Below are positions 9,322 through 18,364 of a stretch of DNA of 64,000 nt, piece after piece. The notes beneath the pieces were generated by a model. That model was given only the letters and a program-made list of their open reading frames with translations, did not search any database and was not told the origin of the DNA. Source of the stretch: Chitinophagaceae bacterium (GTDB taxonomy: Bacteria; Bacteroidota; Bacteroidia; Chitinophagales; Chitinophagaceae); the NCBI GenBank assembly GCA_009996675.1, contig JAACZQ010000019.1:1-64000 (forward strand), given 5' to 3'. Every line of letters begins with the position of its first letter. The first letter of the stretch is position 1. A program made the position numbers and the translations under genes.

Positions 9322-10234
9322 ATTGTTTTCCGGAGGTTACCTGTAAAAAATAATCTTCCAATGAGTGCCTGGGTTGCAGTGCCAGTACCGGAATCCCTGC
9401 CTGCACCAGGTAGGCATGCAATTGCGGCACCTGGTTGCGGTGCAATTTCAGATATATCTGCCCATCCCGTTGCGGCTGCAAAGCACCTGCCCAGGGTCCG
9501 TTGGCCAGTTGTTCCATGGCTTGCTGGTTATTGAGTGTGTCCAGTGATACCAGTGTCTGGGCCGGGTCAAACAGATCCGCCGCTGCACCTTCCACCAGTT
9601 TCTTTCCCTTATCAATAATGATCAGCCGCGTAGCCACCTGTTCTATTTCCGTTAGCAGGTGCGAGGATACCAGTACGGTTTTATTCCGGTCGCGGCTCAG
9701 ATGCAGGATCAGGTTGCGGATATCCGCTATACCCTGCGGATCTAACCCGTTGGTGGGTTCATCCAGTATAATGAGCGCAGGATCATGCACCAGCGCAATG
9801 GCAATACCCAGTCGCTGTTTCATACCCTGAGAAAATGTTTTCACTTTATCCGCTGCCCGGTCGGCCAACCCCACCATCGCCAGTTGTTCCCTGATCTGTT
9901 GTTCGGTTGGTTTAATACCACTGAGTCGGGCAAATAGTTTCAGATTGTCGTAAGCAGAGAGGTATTTATATACATCCGGTTTTTCAATCACAGCACCCAC
10001 CTGTCGTAGTATCTCATGCCGGTGTCTCGCCAGCGAGAGTCCAAACAGGGATATGTCCCCGGCATCGGGTTCAATGAGGGTAAGCAGCATACGGATGGTG
10101 GTACTCTTGCCGGCGCCATTCTGCCCCAGGAACCCATACACATCCCCCTCCCGTACAGTGAATGAAATATTATCCACTGCCTTCAGATTCCTGAATTTTT
10201 TGGAGAGATTATTGACGGTTATAATATCCTGCAT
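9299..10234 (-). CDS. ABC transporter ATP-binding protein
   Basis: The start at 10234 (MQDIITVNNL) is preferred over the longer frame to 10276 because the family N-terminus begins there. The 311-residue ATPase has Walker A GQNGAGKST (37-45), signature FSQGM (134-138), Walker B LIILDEP (154-160) and H-loop His192. About 80 C-terminal residues beyond the nucleotide-binding domain match the CcmA/NatA-type exporter ATPases. It pairs with the overlapping ABC-2 permease. Confidence 0.93.
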   Translation of the reverse strand: MQDIITVNNLSKKFRNLKAVDNISFTVREGDVYGFLGQNGAGKSTTIRMLLTLIEPDAGDISLFGLSLARHRHEILRQVGAVIEKPDVYKYLSAYDNLKLFARLSGIKPTEQQIREQLAMVGLADRAADKVKTFSQGMKQRLGIAIALVHDPALIILDEPTNGLDPQGIADIRNLILHLSRDRNKTVLVSSHLLTEIEQVATRLIIIDKGKKLVEGAAADLFDPAQTLVSLDTLNNQQAMEQLANGPWAGALQPQRDGQIYLKLHRNQVPQLHAYLVQAGIPVLALQPRHSLEDYFLQVTSGKQYVQSYTN

Positions 10235-10342
10235 TGGTACCATACAGCCATTGAGCTTTCTGGCGTGAATATACACCCTAATTGATGATGCCCGCCCCTT
10301 TGTGAAAAGGATTTAACCCTTTCCCCGTCCGCCCTTATACCA

Positions 10343-10633
10343 TTATTTACCTGTCTGGAGGTAGGACTGCAGATCGTTTACATAGGCTTCAAAGGCGGCA
10401 ATGCCCTGGGGGGTAATGCGACAGGTGGTTTGCGGATAATTGTCTTTAAATTGCTTGATCACTTCTATATACCCCGCGTCTTTCAGTTTCTGTAACTGCA
10501 CACTGAGGTTACCCGCCGTGGCGTTTGTTTTTTCACGAATGAAGGTAAACTCCGCCTCTTTCAGCCCAATGAGCAGGCTCACCACTGCCAGGCGTAGTTG
10601 CGAGTGTAATATGGGATCCAGCTCCTTAAACAT
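10343..10633 (-). CDS. Winged-helix transcriptional regulator (HTH_34/MarR-like)
   Basis: The 96-residue protein is a single winged-helix domain: LDPILHSQLRLAVVSLL, then the recognition-helix region TNATAGNLSVQLQKLKDAGYIEV and a wing before RITPQGIAAFEAY. Members of this small family are usually local repressors of neighbouring membrane-protein or exporter genes. It overlaps the upstream membrane-protein gene by 8 bp. The ABC exporter lies 108 bp downstream and could be its target (inference). Confidence 0.82.
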   Translation of the reverse strand: MFKELDPILHSQLRLAVVSLLIGLKEAEFTFIREKTNATAGNLSVQLQKLKDAGYIEVIKQFKDNYPQTTCRITPQGIAAFEAYVNDLQSYLQTGK

Positions 10634-11312
10634 TCGCTTGTTTTTGTAAGAGATATTTACGGCGCAGGATAATACCCGGTATCAGCCAGCAGACAATTGC
10701 GGCAAAACCACCCAGCAGCCAATCGTATTCAGCACGGGTATACAGCGACAGTATAAAACAGCCATAAGTGAGTACCCCACCCACGATCATGGGTTTGAAT
10801 TTTTTTACAATACCGGTTACCAGGGTTGGAAATGCATAGAGCATGATGTAGAAAGAATAGATACTGGGCGCAAAAGGCAGCAATATTTCATCCGGTTTAC
10901 TCCCATCGGTATAATGTTTCATCATCTCCCATCCTTCGGCATGAATGATTGTACGGGTTTGACCAGGTACAATCTGTTGGTAAGCATTCAGCGCAAATAT
11001 GCTGATCCCAAATATCAACCAAACGGCATTCAATGCATCATCTTCGTATTTGCGGGCTTTCACCTGCTTTTTTTCCCGGATACTGATCACGATCTGCGGA
11101 ATAATGGCCAGGAGTACTACCAGCCAGATATCAAATCCGATCCGGAAATGATACACTTGCTGCAGGTAAGTAAGTATGGATGCTACCGACACCACCGAAC
11201 CCCAGAGCAGGGCCCCGATACCCGTATCATGGTAACTACCACGCGCTTTTTCAATCATGGTCGTAATCAGGCGAAGACTCTCCTGTTCAGACAGGTGCTT
11301 ATTTTCTGTCAT
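10626..11312 (-). CDS. Integral membrane protein, paralogue of the upstream neighbour
   Basis: The 228-residue protein has a short cytoplasmic N-terminus containing ESLRLITTMIEKAR and then about six hydrophobic segments (starting near residues 22, 48, 85, 136, 172 and 195). The N-terminal helix and first TM match the next upstream gene (ESLQLIRQMISKTR), so the two are diverged duplicates. I do not recognise a named family. It overlaps the winged-helix gene by 8 bp and follows its paralogue by 3 bp, so it is in the same transcript. Confidence 0.7.
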   Translation of the reverse strand: MTENKHLSEQESLRLITTMIEKARGSYHDTGIGALLWGSVVSVASILTYLQQVYHFRIGFDIWLVVLLAIIPQIVISIREKKQVKARKYEDDALNAVWLIFGISIFALNAYQQIVPGQTRTIIHAEGWEMMKHYTDGSKPDEILLPFAPSIYSFYIMLYAFPTLVTGIVKKFKPMIVGGVLTYGCFILSLYTRAEYDWLLGGFAAIVCWLIPGIILRRKYLLQKQANV

Positions 11313-11315
11313 GGT

Positions 11316-11918
11316 TTAAAGCTTTTTGGCCGACGCATTACGCAACAGATGGCCGGGTATAATATAACTGGTTAACAATGCCAGAGCGCCCAGCAGTAAT
11401 TGATTGTCATAACTGGCACCGGCAGAAATCACTACCAGTGCAAAATTAATCAGGCCTCCAATCACCAGGGGCCGAAACTGCAAGAGCCTGCCACTCACAA
11501 AGGTACCGATTGCATACAAGAGTATGTAATAAGTAAAAGCATGTTGCCAGTTTTTTCCGCTGATGCTGACATAAGCAAGCACAATAAAACTAATGGCCAG
11601 CCCTACCCACAAATAACTCAATGCCGAATGTACATAAGTTACCACCTGCTGCTTTCTCGCCTGCCGATAACTGTAGATCCCGGATATAACCCCTCCTACC
11701 GGCATCAGAAACCAGACATAATAATGCTGGGGGAAATCCCAATACACTTTCAGCACATACTGCCCCACACAACACAAAAAGACCAGCCAGCCCCAAAACA
11801 GAAAGTAAAAACTGTCCATAGCGACCGAATGCCTGGTTTTGCTGATCATCTGCCGGATGAGCTGCAGACTCTCTTCCGGAGAAAATTCGGATTGTTCATT
11901 GTTAGCTGACTGTGACAT
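11316..11918 (-). CDS. Integral membrane protein, paralogue of the downstream neighbour
   Basis: The start at 11918 (MSQSANNEQ) is chosen because it leaves 4 bp after the DUF2306-like gene, whereas the longer frame to 11975 would overlap it by 53 bp. The 200-residue product begins with a polar segment and the helix EESLQLIRQMISKTR, shared with the downstream gene, followed by about six transmembrane segments. The function is unknown. The shared N-terminal amphipathic helix and tight spacing suggest that the two proteins work together, perhaps as a heteromer (inference). Confidence 0.7.
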   Translation of the reverse strand: MSQSANNEQSEFSPEESLQLIRQMISKTRHSVAMDSFYFLFWGWLVFLCCVGQYVLKVYWDFPQHYYVWFLMPVGGVISGIYSYRQARKQQVVTYVHSALSYLWVGLAISFIVLAYVSISGKNWQHAFTYYILLYAIGTFVSGRLLQFRPLVIGGLINFALVVISAGASYDNQLLLGALALLTSYIIPGHLLRNASAKKL

Positions 11919-11922
11919 AATT

Positions 11923-12582
11923 TTATTTTTTTGCCGGCGCATACCTGCGAACCGATTTTGCAATGAAAATACCACCTATCACTGATGGCAGCAACCACAA
12001 AATCCATTGCTGGCCAATCTGTATGTTTACTACCAGGAATGCCGTGTATGCTGCTATCAAAGCCCCCAGCATTCTGCCCAGGTGTATCACCATCCAGGAC
12101 TGCCTGATGGGTGTTTTACCCAGGAGTAAACGAACATCAACCCATACAAAACGCAGACAGATCAGCCCAAAAGCCAGTGGCACCAAACCAAAACGATCGC
12201 CCTGTTGCAATGTCCGCACTGACAGGACCAGCAGGAACAGGCCGTAAATAGCACCACCCAGGCAAATCAGGTAATCCGCGAATGTATAGGGACTGACTTC
12301 CTGTTTTAAAGCCCGTTTGAGGAATAGAATGCGATAACCGGTCAGGATCATATACAGGGTAAAACCGCCAACCGCAAACAAAAATACATTCAGGTGTCCG
12401 GGCAGATTACTCATGACCAGAGCACTGAGTGATGCCAGTAACATACCATAGAAAAACAGTTTTCCGCACAAGCGGTGTACGCGGTTTCCCTTCTGTACCA
12501 CAGCAGCAATGGTACCGGTCATTAAACCGATACCACCACCTGCGATATGCATTATCAATAAGGTTTGGAATAAAGTAGGCAT
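11923..12582 (-). CDS. DUF2306-like integral membrane protein
   Basis: The 219-residue protein has six to seven transmembrane helices. Conserved His residues are in TM1 (LLIMHIAGGG) and the loop KGNRVHRLCGKLFFYGM, and another is in WMVIHLGRMLGA, a pattern seen in DUF2306 and related cytochrome-like membrane proteins. The histidines could ligate heme or a metal, but this is inference only. It heads a run of short-spaced membrane-protein genes ending in the winged-helix regulator. Confidence 0.6.
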   Translation of the reverse strand: MPTLFQTLLIMHIAGGGIGLMTGTIAAVVQKGNRVHRLCGKLFFYGMLLASLSALVMSNLPGHLNVFLFAVGGFTLYMILTGYRILFLKRALKQEVSPYTFADYLICLGGAIYGLFLLVLSVRTLQQGDRFGLVPLAFGLICLRFVWVDVRLLLGKTPIRQSWMVIHLGRMLGALIAAYTAFLVVNIQIGQQWILWLLPSVIGGIFIAKSVRRYAPAKK

Positions 12583-12618
12583 AGAAGCTATATTGATTCC
12601 TATAATAATAATAGCGAA

Positions 12619-13245
12619 TTATTGACAGGCTGCCAGCAATTTTTCTGCCTGATCCTTACCCCAGTTCGGATGCAGGGGCGAAACCGGTTTGAATGTGCCA
12701 TACAGTTCTATGGATTTCTCAAACAGTTTCTTGGCCACAGCTTTACCGCCACCAAAGGCTTCGGGTGTATTCATGAGGGTCTGTCCGTCGAGCATATAGA
12801 TACGCGGGTTGTTGGGATCGGCTTTTTTTGCATTCTCCAATGCCTTATTGGCTTCCGCACCATAACTCTGCCAGCGGGTCATAGGATCAACTGTCATTTG
12901 CTGAACAGCTACCATCTGACGCAGGCAATAGATCTCTGAGTTTTTCTCAATGGCTTCGGCCTTGTCAATCAGCTCCCTTGTTTTTTCCGCCAGTTTGTCT
13001 TTATCCGCTTTGGGATTCATCCAACCCACCAGAATATTGGTCTGTGCTGCATAATAATAAGGCAACCACTTGTCTTTTTCAGCATCTCCAATGCGTTCAA
13101 AAAAAGCCGAAACGGCAGTCATGTCTTCGGCAGACTTCGCAGCACCAAACTGCTCCAATCCTTTCTGCATACCGGTTTCATACCTGCTTTGCGCTGTCAG
13201 ATGTCCCACGAAGAACATGGATAAAATGATGATAAAAGGTTTCAT
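12619..13245 (-). CDS. Exported TPR-like protein of unknown function
   Basis: The 208-residue protein has a signal peptide (MKPFIIILSMFFVGHLTAQ) and a helical body with TPR-like spacing (AAKSAEDMTAVSAFFERIG, DKAEAIEKNSEIYCLRQM, ANKALENAKKADPNNPRIYMLDGQ). The last motif resembles the TPR consensus closely. Similar proteins in this phylum are encoded next to TonB-dependent receptors, as here (69 bp downstream of one). Its partner is unknown. Confidence 0.65.
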   Translation of the reverse strand: MKPFIIILSMFFVGHLTAQSRYETGMQKGLEQFGAAKSAEDMTAVSAFFERIGDAEKDKWLPYYYAAQTNILVGWMNPKADKDKLAEKTRELIDKAEAIEKNSEIYCLRQMVAVQQMTVDPMTRWQSYGAEANKALENAKKADPNNPRIYMLDGQTLMNTPEAFGGGKAVAKKLFEKSIELYGTFKPVSPLHPNWGKDQAEKLLAACQ

Positions 13246-13314
13246 GTCTTTTAGGTTTATTGTTTTTTGTTTATGGTTTATAGTTGAAAAAAATAGCTGA
13301 ATTCACTCCTCAGG

Positions 13315-15522
13315 TTACAGATTATTATTAATCGCATCCTGCCTCCTGTCTACTCCCCAGCTCAGGAACAAGCCCAGGAAAAAGAATTGAGGAGCCGGTG
13401 GGGTGATGGCGTCTTTGCGCGAACCATCATGACTATAATTATAACCGAATACCTGTTTAGCGTTCAGTACATTGGTTACCGATCCCACAATCACCGCATA
13501 GGCTTTTCCCAGTGAAGTGAGGTAGTTAAAGCTGAATCCCAGGTTATGGTAGTCGATTGTTTTTCCTTGGTCGGCAATGGTATAGCTGCTGCCGGACTGC
13601 ATGATATTGTAGTAAGGCCTGCCGGTAGCATAAGAGTAAGTGAAATTAAATCCGGTATTGATCTTATTGATGAATCTTTTCACCACCAGTGATGTTGTAT
13701 GGTTAGCTGCAAATGTGGGTTGCAGTTCTTTGGGATAGTTCAGGAAATCGCGCTTGGTATCCAAATAAGAATAGCTGATCCAGTAATCCAGTCCCTTAAT
13801 GGATTTTTTATCACGCCAGAATAATTCAATCCCTTTAGCATCACCTTTACCGCCGCTGAAATAAGTGGGCGTTGTTTTCACCAGTCCGTCATATGCTTTG
13901 TAAAAAGCTTCAATACGGAATGTCTGCAATGTGGTTTGTTTGATGTAATTCACGATATAGTGAGATGCTTTGGCATAACCAAAATTAGTGGTGGCATAGA
14001 GATAGGTATTCTCGGGCTTCTGATAGAATACGCCATACGCAATACTCATCTGCGCTCCCTTGCCGGTTTTGTAAGCCAGGGAAAGCCGGGGTGCGATATT
14101 GGCTTTGTTCATCAAGGATGAATGTTCAAAACGGGTACCTATTTTGGCTGCCAGTGCATTGGTCAGGTAGAGATCTGCTTCTGCAAAAACAGATTTAAAA
14201 TGATCGGTGAGACTGGCCTGCAGATTATTATAATTACTGCGGTTGTAGAAATATTGGTACTCACTGCCAAAACGCAGCACACTGATGCCCGACAAACGTT
14301 TGTCGAATACCAATTTGATCTGTGATAAATCTGAACGGGTTTTCAGGTTGAAATTATTATTGTCGATCCAGGGCGTACCCGTAGTTACTGCCTGGTTCTG
14401 CGCATTCTGAATCTGCTGTAAGATGCGGGTATGATCGGTACTATAACCCAGGCCCAGGTTCATTTTCCAGCCCCCACCCAGGTTCTCACGCCAGCTGAGG
14501 TTGTTGTACCAGTTGGTATTGTTCAGCTCCAGTGCGTTTTTCAGGCTGGGATCATCAATATTTGGGCGACGCAAACCGGTATGAATGGAACCAAACATCG
14601 TGTAATACTTCACCATACCGCCATTCTTTGTTTTAAACCGGTAATTGAAATCGGCATTGTGCAGTTGCGGCATTTTAAAATAATCGGGTTTCTGTTTCAC
14701 AATCTGGAAATATGCCACCAGGTTGGTATAACCATAGTTCATACCCAAAGATGATTTTTTATCGCTGGCTACTTTCTGCAAACCCACACCCAGGAATATG
14801 GGGGAGATAGAAGCTGTTGCTTCCGAGCGATCCGGTATATCTATACTCTCCATAATAAGGGCTGATGACAAAGCCTGTCCGTACAGTGCCGAATAACCGC
14901 CCGTACTGAAAATGGTTCCCTTGAAAAGATTGGGCGCAAAACGGCCACGGGAAGCCAGGTCGGGAACACTGGCCTGGAAGGGATTATTCACCAGTGTGCC
15001 ATCTATAAATTGTTTGGCTTCATATCCGGCACCGCCTCTTACAAACAAACCTTCCTGTTCACCCACCTGCTGGGCACCGGGTAATGTTTTCACCACCGCT
15101 GTAATATCGGCATTGGCACCACCAGTGGTGTATACATCCAGCGAACTCAGTACCGTAGCCGCTTTCTTGCGATCCCCGGCTTCAAAACTACCGGCGGTAA
15201 CCACTACAGCTTTTAATTCACTGATCTCTTCTTTCAGCTGAAAATTTACTTCGATAGGCTCCTGGGCAATCTGGATGGCCTGTTCCACCGGTTTATATCC
15301 CACACTGGTTACAACCAGCACCTGGGCTCCCTTTTCGGTCGTACGGAATGAAAAATGGCCGGTAGAATCCGAAAGCCCCCCATCGTAGGAATTTTTAACC
15401 GCTATGCTGGCTCCTGCCAGAATACGACCGCGGTTGTCTGTTACAGAACCGGTAATTCTTACCTGTGCACCTGCCACCAGAACCAAACAAATCAGCAGCA
15501 GGGTTATCGTGTACTTCTTCAT
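13315..15522 (-). CDS. TonB-dependent receptor with carboxypeptidase-regulatory-like domain
   Basis: The ATG at 15522 gives a clean signal peptide (MKKYTITLLLICLVLVAGAQ). A carboxypeptidase-D regulatory-like domain follows (VRITGSVTDNRGRILAGASI), then a plug (LKAVVVTAGSFEAGDRKKAATV; VFVRGG-type segment LFVRGGAGYEAKQFIDG) and a 22-strand-type barrel; about 735 residues in all. The likely substrate is not readable. It heads a minus-strand series that continues into the TPR-like and membrane-protein genes after 69 bp. Confidence 0.9.
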   Translation of the reverse strand: MKKYTITLLLICLVLVAGAQVRITGSVTDNRGRILAGASIAVKNSYDGGLSDSTGHFSFRTTEKGAQVLVVTSVGYKPVEQAIQIAQEPIEVNFQLKEEISELKAVVVTAGSFEAGDRKKAATVLSSLDVYTTGGANADITAVVKTLPGAQQVGEQEGLFVRGGAGYEAKQFIDGTLVNNPFQASVPDLASRGRFAPNLFKGTIFSTGGYSALYGQALSSALIMESIDIPDRSEATASISPIFLGVGLQKVASDKKSSLGMNYGYTNLVAYFQIVKQKPDYFKMPQLHNADFNYRFKTKNGGMVKYYTMFGSIHTGLRRPNIDDPSLKNALELNNTNWYNNLSWRENLGGGWKMNLGLGYSTDHTRILQQIQNAQNQAVTTGTPWIDNNNFNLKTRSDLSQIKLVFDKRLSGISVLRFGSEYQYFYNRSNYNNLQASLTDHFKSVFAEADLYLTNALAAKIGTRFEHSSLMNKANIAPRLSLAYKTGKGAQMSIAYGVFYQKPENTYLYATTNFGYAKASHYIVNYIKQTTLQTFRIEAFYKAYDGLVKTTPTYFSGGKGDAKGIELFWRDKKSIKGLDYWISYSYLDTKRDFLNYPKELQPTFAANHTTSLVVKRFINKINTGFNFTYSYATGRPYYNIMQSGSSYTIADQGKTIDYHNLGFSFNYLTSLGKAYAVIVGSVTNVLNAKQVFGYNYSHDGSRKDAITPPAPQFFFLGLFLSWGVDRRQDAINNNL

Positions 15523-15816
15523 ACAGTTGTTTTGACAAGGCAAACATAAACTGGTTTATTTTATAAACCAAACTATATTGTAGAATTTCAGCTAAACTTT
15601 TTTATTCAATTAATATAAAACATTTTATAAATTAAATATTTTTAAATTTTAATACAACTGCTCTTTATTTTTTCAGTTGTGGCAGTCAATTCAGGCTATC
15701 TAATCACAGAATGATTCTGCAACAACTGGAAATTTTAGCCTGAAATAACCATCTGATTAAAAAAAAAGCGCCCCCAGCCAGGAGGCGCTTGCTATGTAAA
15801 CCCCAACGAAAAACTT
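15523..15816. other. Intergenic region, AT-rich
   Basis: This 294-bp gap contains a very AT-rich core (about 15555-15670) upstream of the TonB-dependent receptor, where its promoter should lie, and the terminator of the VHPO gene series at its right end. I see no coding sequence or RNA gene in it. Confidence 0.6.
15759..15790 (-). terminator. Terminator of the VHPO gene series
   Basis: The stem AAGCGCC/GGCGCTT encloses a C/G-rich inner part and is followed on the minus strand by a run of nine T (A run at 15759-15767). It lies 26 bp past the stop of the last VHPO gene. Confidence 0.8.
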
Positions 15817-17361
15817 TTAATCAGCGCCATCTGTTTTAGCCCTGGTAACGGCATACTCTCCTACTTTTTTCCCGGTTACCAGCCCAACTTCACAATCGCT
15901 GCGGTAATGGATACCACCGTACATACGCGATACCGATGCTTCCTGCGCCATGGCCGTATAGGCGTTAGCACGGCCCGGAACAATATAACCCAGTATGGTA
16001 GCTGCAGCACCGCTGAAAGTAGAGTGGCCCGATATATAGGAAGGGAAATTGGGTAACCCGGTAAGTGTTTTGATGGCCGGATTCATCTGCGAAGGTCTGG
16101 GATTGAAATAAGCGAATTTGGTATCCCAGCAAACAATAGCGGCATCCATCATGGCCATATTCAACAATGCCATATTTCGTGCCCAACGCACTTCACTGAA
16201 CCGTTGTCCGATAAAATCAGCATCAGCAATAGCGCCCCAGTGACCCGGTGGCGTGGGTGTGGCAACCCCATCGGCCCAGAAATGAGTGATACGGGTGCGT
16301 TCAGCCGTCGGGTGATTCACGAGGTCATAGATTTCCGCTGTTTCTTTTTTCATCTGCTCACTGCCGGTAGATGGAGGAGGGCCGGGACGAAGCGCAACAG
16401 TAGTTGCTTCATCAAATAGGAAGGGGCGCACTTTTCCGAAGAGTGGCAGCATGGGTGGACGCTTGGGTGTTTCCTGGCTGATCCAGGGTATTTCGCCACG
16501 CGCTACGGTTTGCGTTTCAAAAGCTGTCCAGTCGGTCTGTGTGCCTGCAGCTGCTCCGGCCCGGTCGGCACGCGCACGTGCGGTGAATTTCTGTGCCACC
16601 AGCCTTCCCAATGCTTCACCAGCTTCTACATCACTGCGGGTAGCCATACCAGCCCTGATTTTGGCGAGCATTTGTTCCTCAGCTTTCTGTTGTATATAAG
16701 CTATTTCCCCTGGGAAAAGCAACTTCATCATTTCTGCCGTTACGCCGGCCAGTACCGCATCTTCCGAAGGATAGGATGGCAGATCGGATGCAGGTAATAA
16801 TGATTTGATGGCGGCATCAGTCTTACTCGGTGCCGGACGATTGTATTGTTTCTTATAGTACCAGGCAGCCACCAACGCATCGTATTGAGCTGCGCTGATA
16901 TAGGCATAAGCCCTCGCAGAATAAGGCGGATTGGCAAAAGGGAATAAAGGATAAGCAAAGGGATTGGCAGCACTGGGAAAAGGATAGGTACCATCTGCAT
17001 TCTGGTAAGGAGGCAGATTGTATTTGGAAACCAGCTCACGCATGATTTCATTCCAGCGCAATACGCCACCGGCACCCCAGTAACGGATAGCAGCCTGTTG
17101 TTCCGGAGTAATATGCTGCTGATATCCCTTGATCTCATTCAGTTCGGCAATATATCCAGTAGAATTAACCGCTGCGGGGGCAGCCACGGGAAATTCAGTG
17201 GGCCCGGTTAACAATATAGGTTTCCAGGCGCCAGCATCAATATCGGTTTTGGCAGGCGCCAGCATAGGTGCATCGTCTGTGGCATTGCTCACGGCTTTGG
17301 AGCAGGAATAGAGTACAATTGCCATCAGACACAAGCTTATATAAGCAGTTATCTTTTTCAT
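15817..17361 (-). CDS. Vanadium-dependent haloperoxidase / PAP2-like lipoprotein (VHPO-1)
   Basis: The start at 17361 (MKKITAYISLCLM) gives a lipoprotein signal (IVLYSC) and 514 residues. All vanadate-site residues of chloroperoxidase-type enzymes are present: Lys415-x6-Arg422-Pro (KFAYFNPRP), Ser444-Gly445-His446 (PSYISGHST), Arg479 and His485 (SRMYGGIH). Family members oxidise halides with peroxide or act as acid phosphatases on the same fold; which applies here cannot be told. The N-terminal half has a degenerate copy of the same motif order (KKQYNRP, then PSYPSED). The gene follows a barrel gene by 4 bp and ends in a terminator. Confidence 0.9.
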   Translation of the reverse strand: MKKITAYISLCLMAIVLYSCSKAVSNATDDAPMLAPAKTDIDAGAWKPILLTGPTEFPVAAPAAVNSTGYIAELNEIKGYQQHITPEQQAAIRYWGAGGVLRWNEIMRELVSKYNLPPYQNADGTYPFPSAANPFAYPLFPFANPPYSARAYAYISAAQYDALVAAWYYKKQYNRPAPSKTDAAIKSLLPASDLPSYPSEDAVLAGVTAEMMKLLFPGEIAYIQQKAEEQMLAKIRAGMATRSDVEAGEALGRLVAQKFTARARADRAGAAAGTQTDWTAFETQTVARGEIPWISQETPKRPPMLPLFGKVRPFLFDEATTVALRPGPPPSTGSEQMKKETAEIYDLVNHPTAERTRITHFWADGVATPTPPGHWGAIADADFIGQRFSEVRWARNMALLNMAMMDAAIVCWDTKFAYFNPRPSQMNPAIKTLTGLPNFPSYISGHSTFSGAAATILGYIVPGRANAYTAMAQEASVSRMYGGIHYRSDCEVGLVTGKKVGEYAVTRAKTDGAD

Positions 17362-17365
17362 GTGG

Positions 17366-18325
17366 TTATTTTTTGGCCTGATCAGCTTTGGTTTTCTTTT
17401 TGGGTGAAAAATCAATAATATAGAACACACCACCACCAATGCTGCTGGCCTGTCCCATATTTCTGCCGGAGAGGGTTACCCCACCATTGGCAATCAATGA
17501 AAGTCCGGATACTGCCTTGAGGTTGTATTTGATATTCAGTCCCAGCATAGACGCATTCATGCGATTGCTCACAAAAGGCATGTTATTGCGTGTCATATCA
17601 AAACCACCCAGGGTACGCCAGTTGCTCCATATGGCTTCTGCAATCATGCGCCCGGTACGGTATCCGGCGCGTACATTGATGGAAGAGGCATCGGGCATAG
17701 CTACTTCATTAGAGCTGTGCAACTGTGTGGTGTAATACAATTCACGATCCAGTGTTACTTTATCACGAATTACATAAGTGGCCGAAGCGGTAGCAAACCA
17801 ACTTCCCAACTGGTAATCGGCCATGGCCCGCAGCGATATGGTTTTACTACGCAAGCCAATCGACATGGGCAATAGATCTGGTGTATAATCCGAAACCGGC
17901 AGGGATACCCCACCAATGGCATACAGGGAAAAGGTTTGTGAACCCCATTCTTTTTCCAGGGGCATCCATTTTACCCAGAGCGAGAGATCCTGTAACCCCT
18001 TCATACCATGCAGGGTACCAGCTGATGCTTTATTGCTGATATAGGGCAAGCCGAACAACACATTCAGTTTATCAGATACCCCATAATTGCCCATCCAGGC
18101 CAGCATGGAAGAAGAAACAGTACCCAGGTTAGCATTGTTTCTTTTAAGGGTTCCTTCCCAGTAATTGCTCCAGCTGCTGTGACTGTACATGAGACCGGAG
18201 CAGAAATTATTTTTGGCCATCATAATACCATCAATATCGGTCTGTGCCGAAACGGATTGTACAGCCAGTAAAAGATATAAGAACAAGCCAGCCACAAGGC
18301 GATAGCTTTTTTGCTTTCGTTTCAT
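17366..18325 (-). CDS. Outer-membrane beta-barrel, MetA/phenol-degradation transporter-like
   Basis: The 319-residue protein has a signal peptide (ending SVSAQ) and alternating aromatic strands typical of a 12-14-strand barrel, with the pattern ...YGVSDKLNVLFGLPYISN... and GLQDLSLWVKW seen in the 'MetA-pathway' transporter family. The C-terminus (FYIIDF) is followed by a Lys-rich tail (SPKKKTKADQAKK), which is unusual for a barrel. It sits between another barrel and VHPO-1, so it may pass substrate or product of the haloperoxidases (inference). Confidence 0.65.
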   Translation of the reverse strand: MKRKQKSYRLVAGLFLYLLLAVQSVSAQTDIDGIMMAKNNFCSGLMYSHSSWSNYWEGTLKRNNANLGTVSSSMLAWMGNYGVSDKLNVLFGLPYISNKASAGTLHGMKGLQDLSLWVKWMPLEKEWGSQTFSLYAIGGVSLPVSDYTPDLLPMSIGLRSKTISLRAMADYQLGSWFATASATYVIRDKVTLDRELYYTTQLHSSNEVAMPDASSINVRAGYRTGRMIAEAIWSNWRTLGGFDMTRNNMPFVSNRMNASMLGLNIKYNLKAVSGLSLIANGGVTLSGRNMGQASSIGGGVFYIIDFSPKKKTKADQAKK

Positions 18326-18364
18326 AACAAAGGTTTAGTTAAGGTTTCAATGGTAATAGCATGA

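Noticed and set aside
14122-14754. Plus-strand frames inside the TonB-dependent receptor
   Set aside because: They are antisense shadows of a clear coding gene, with no recognisable domain or start context.
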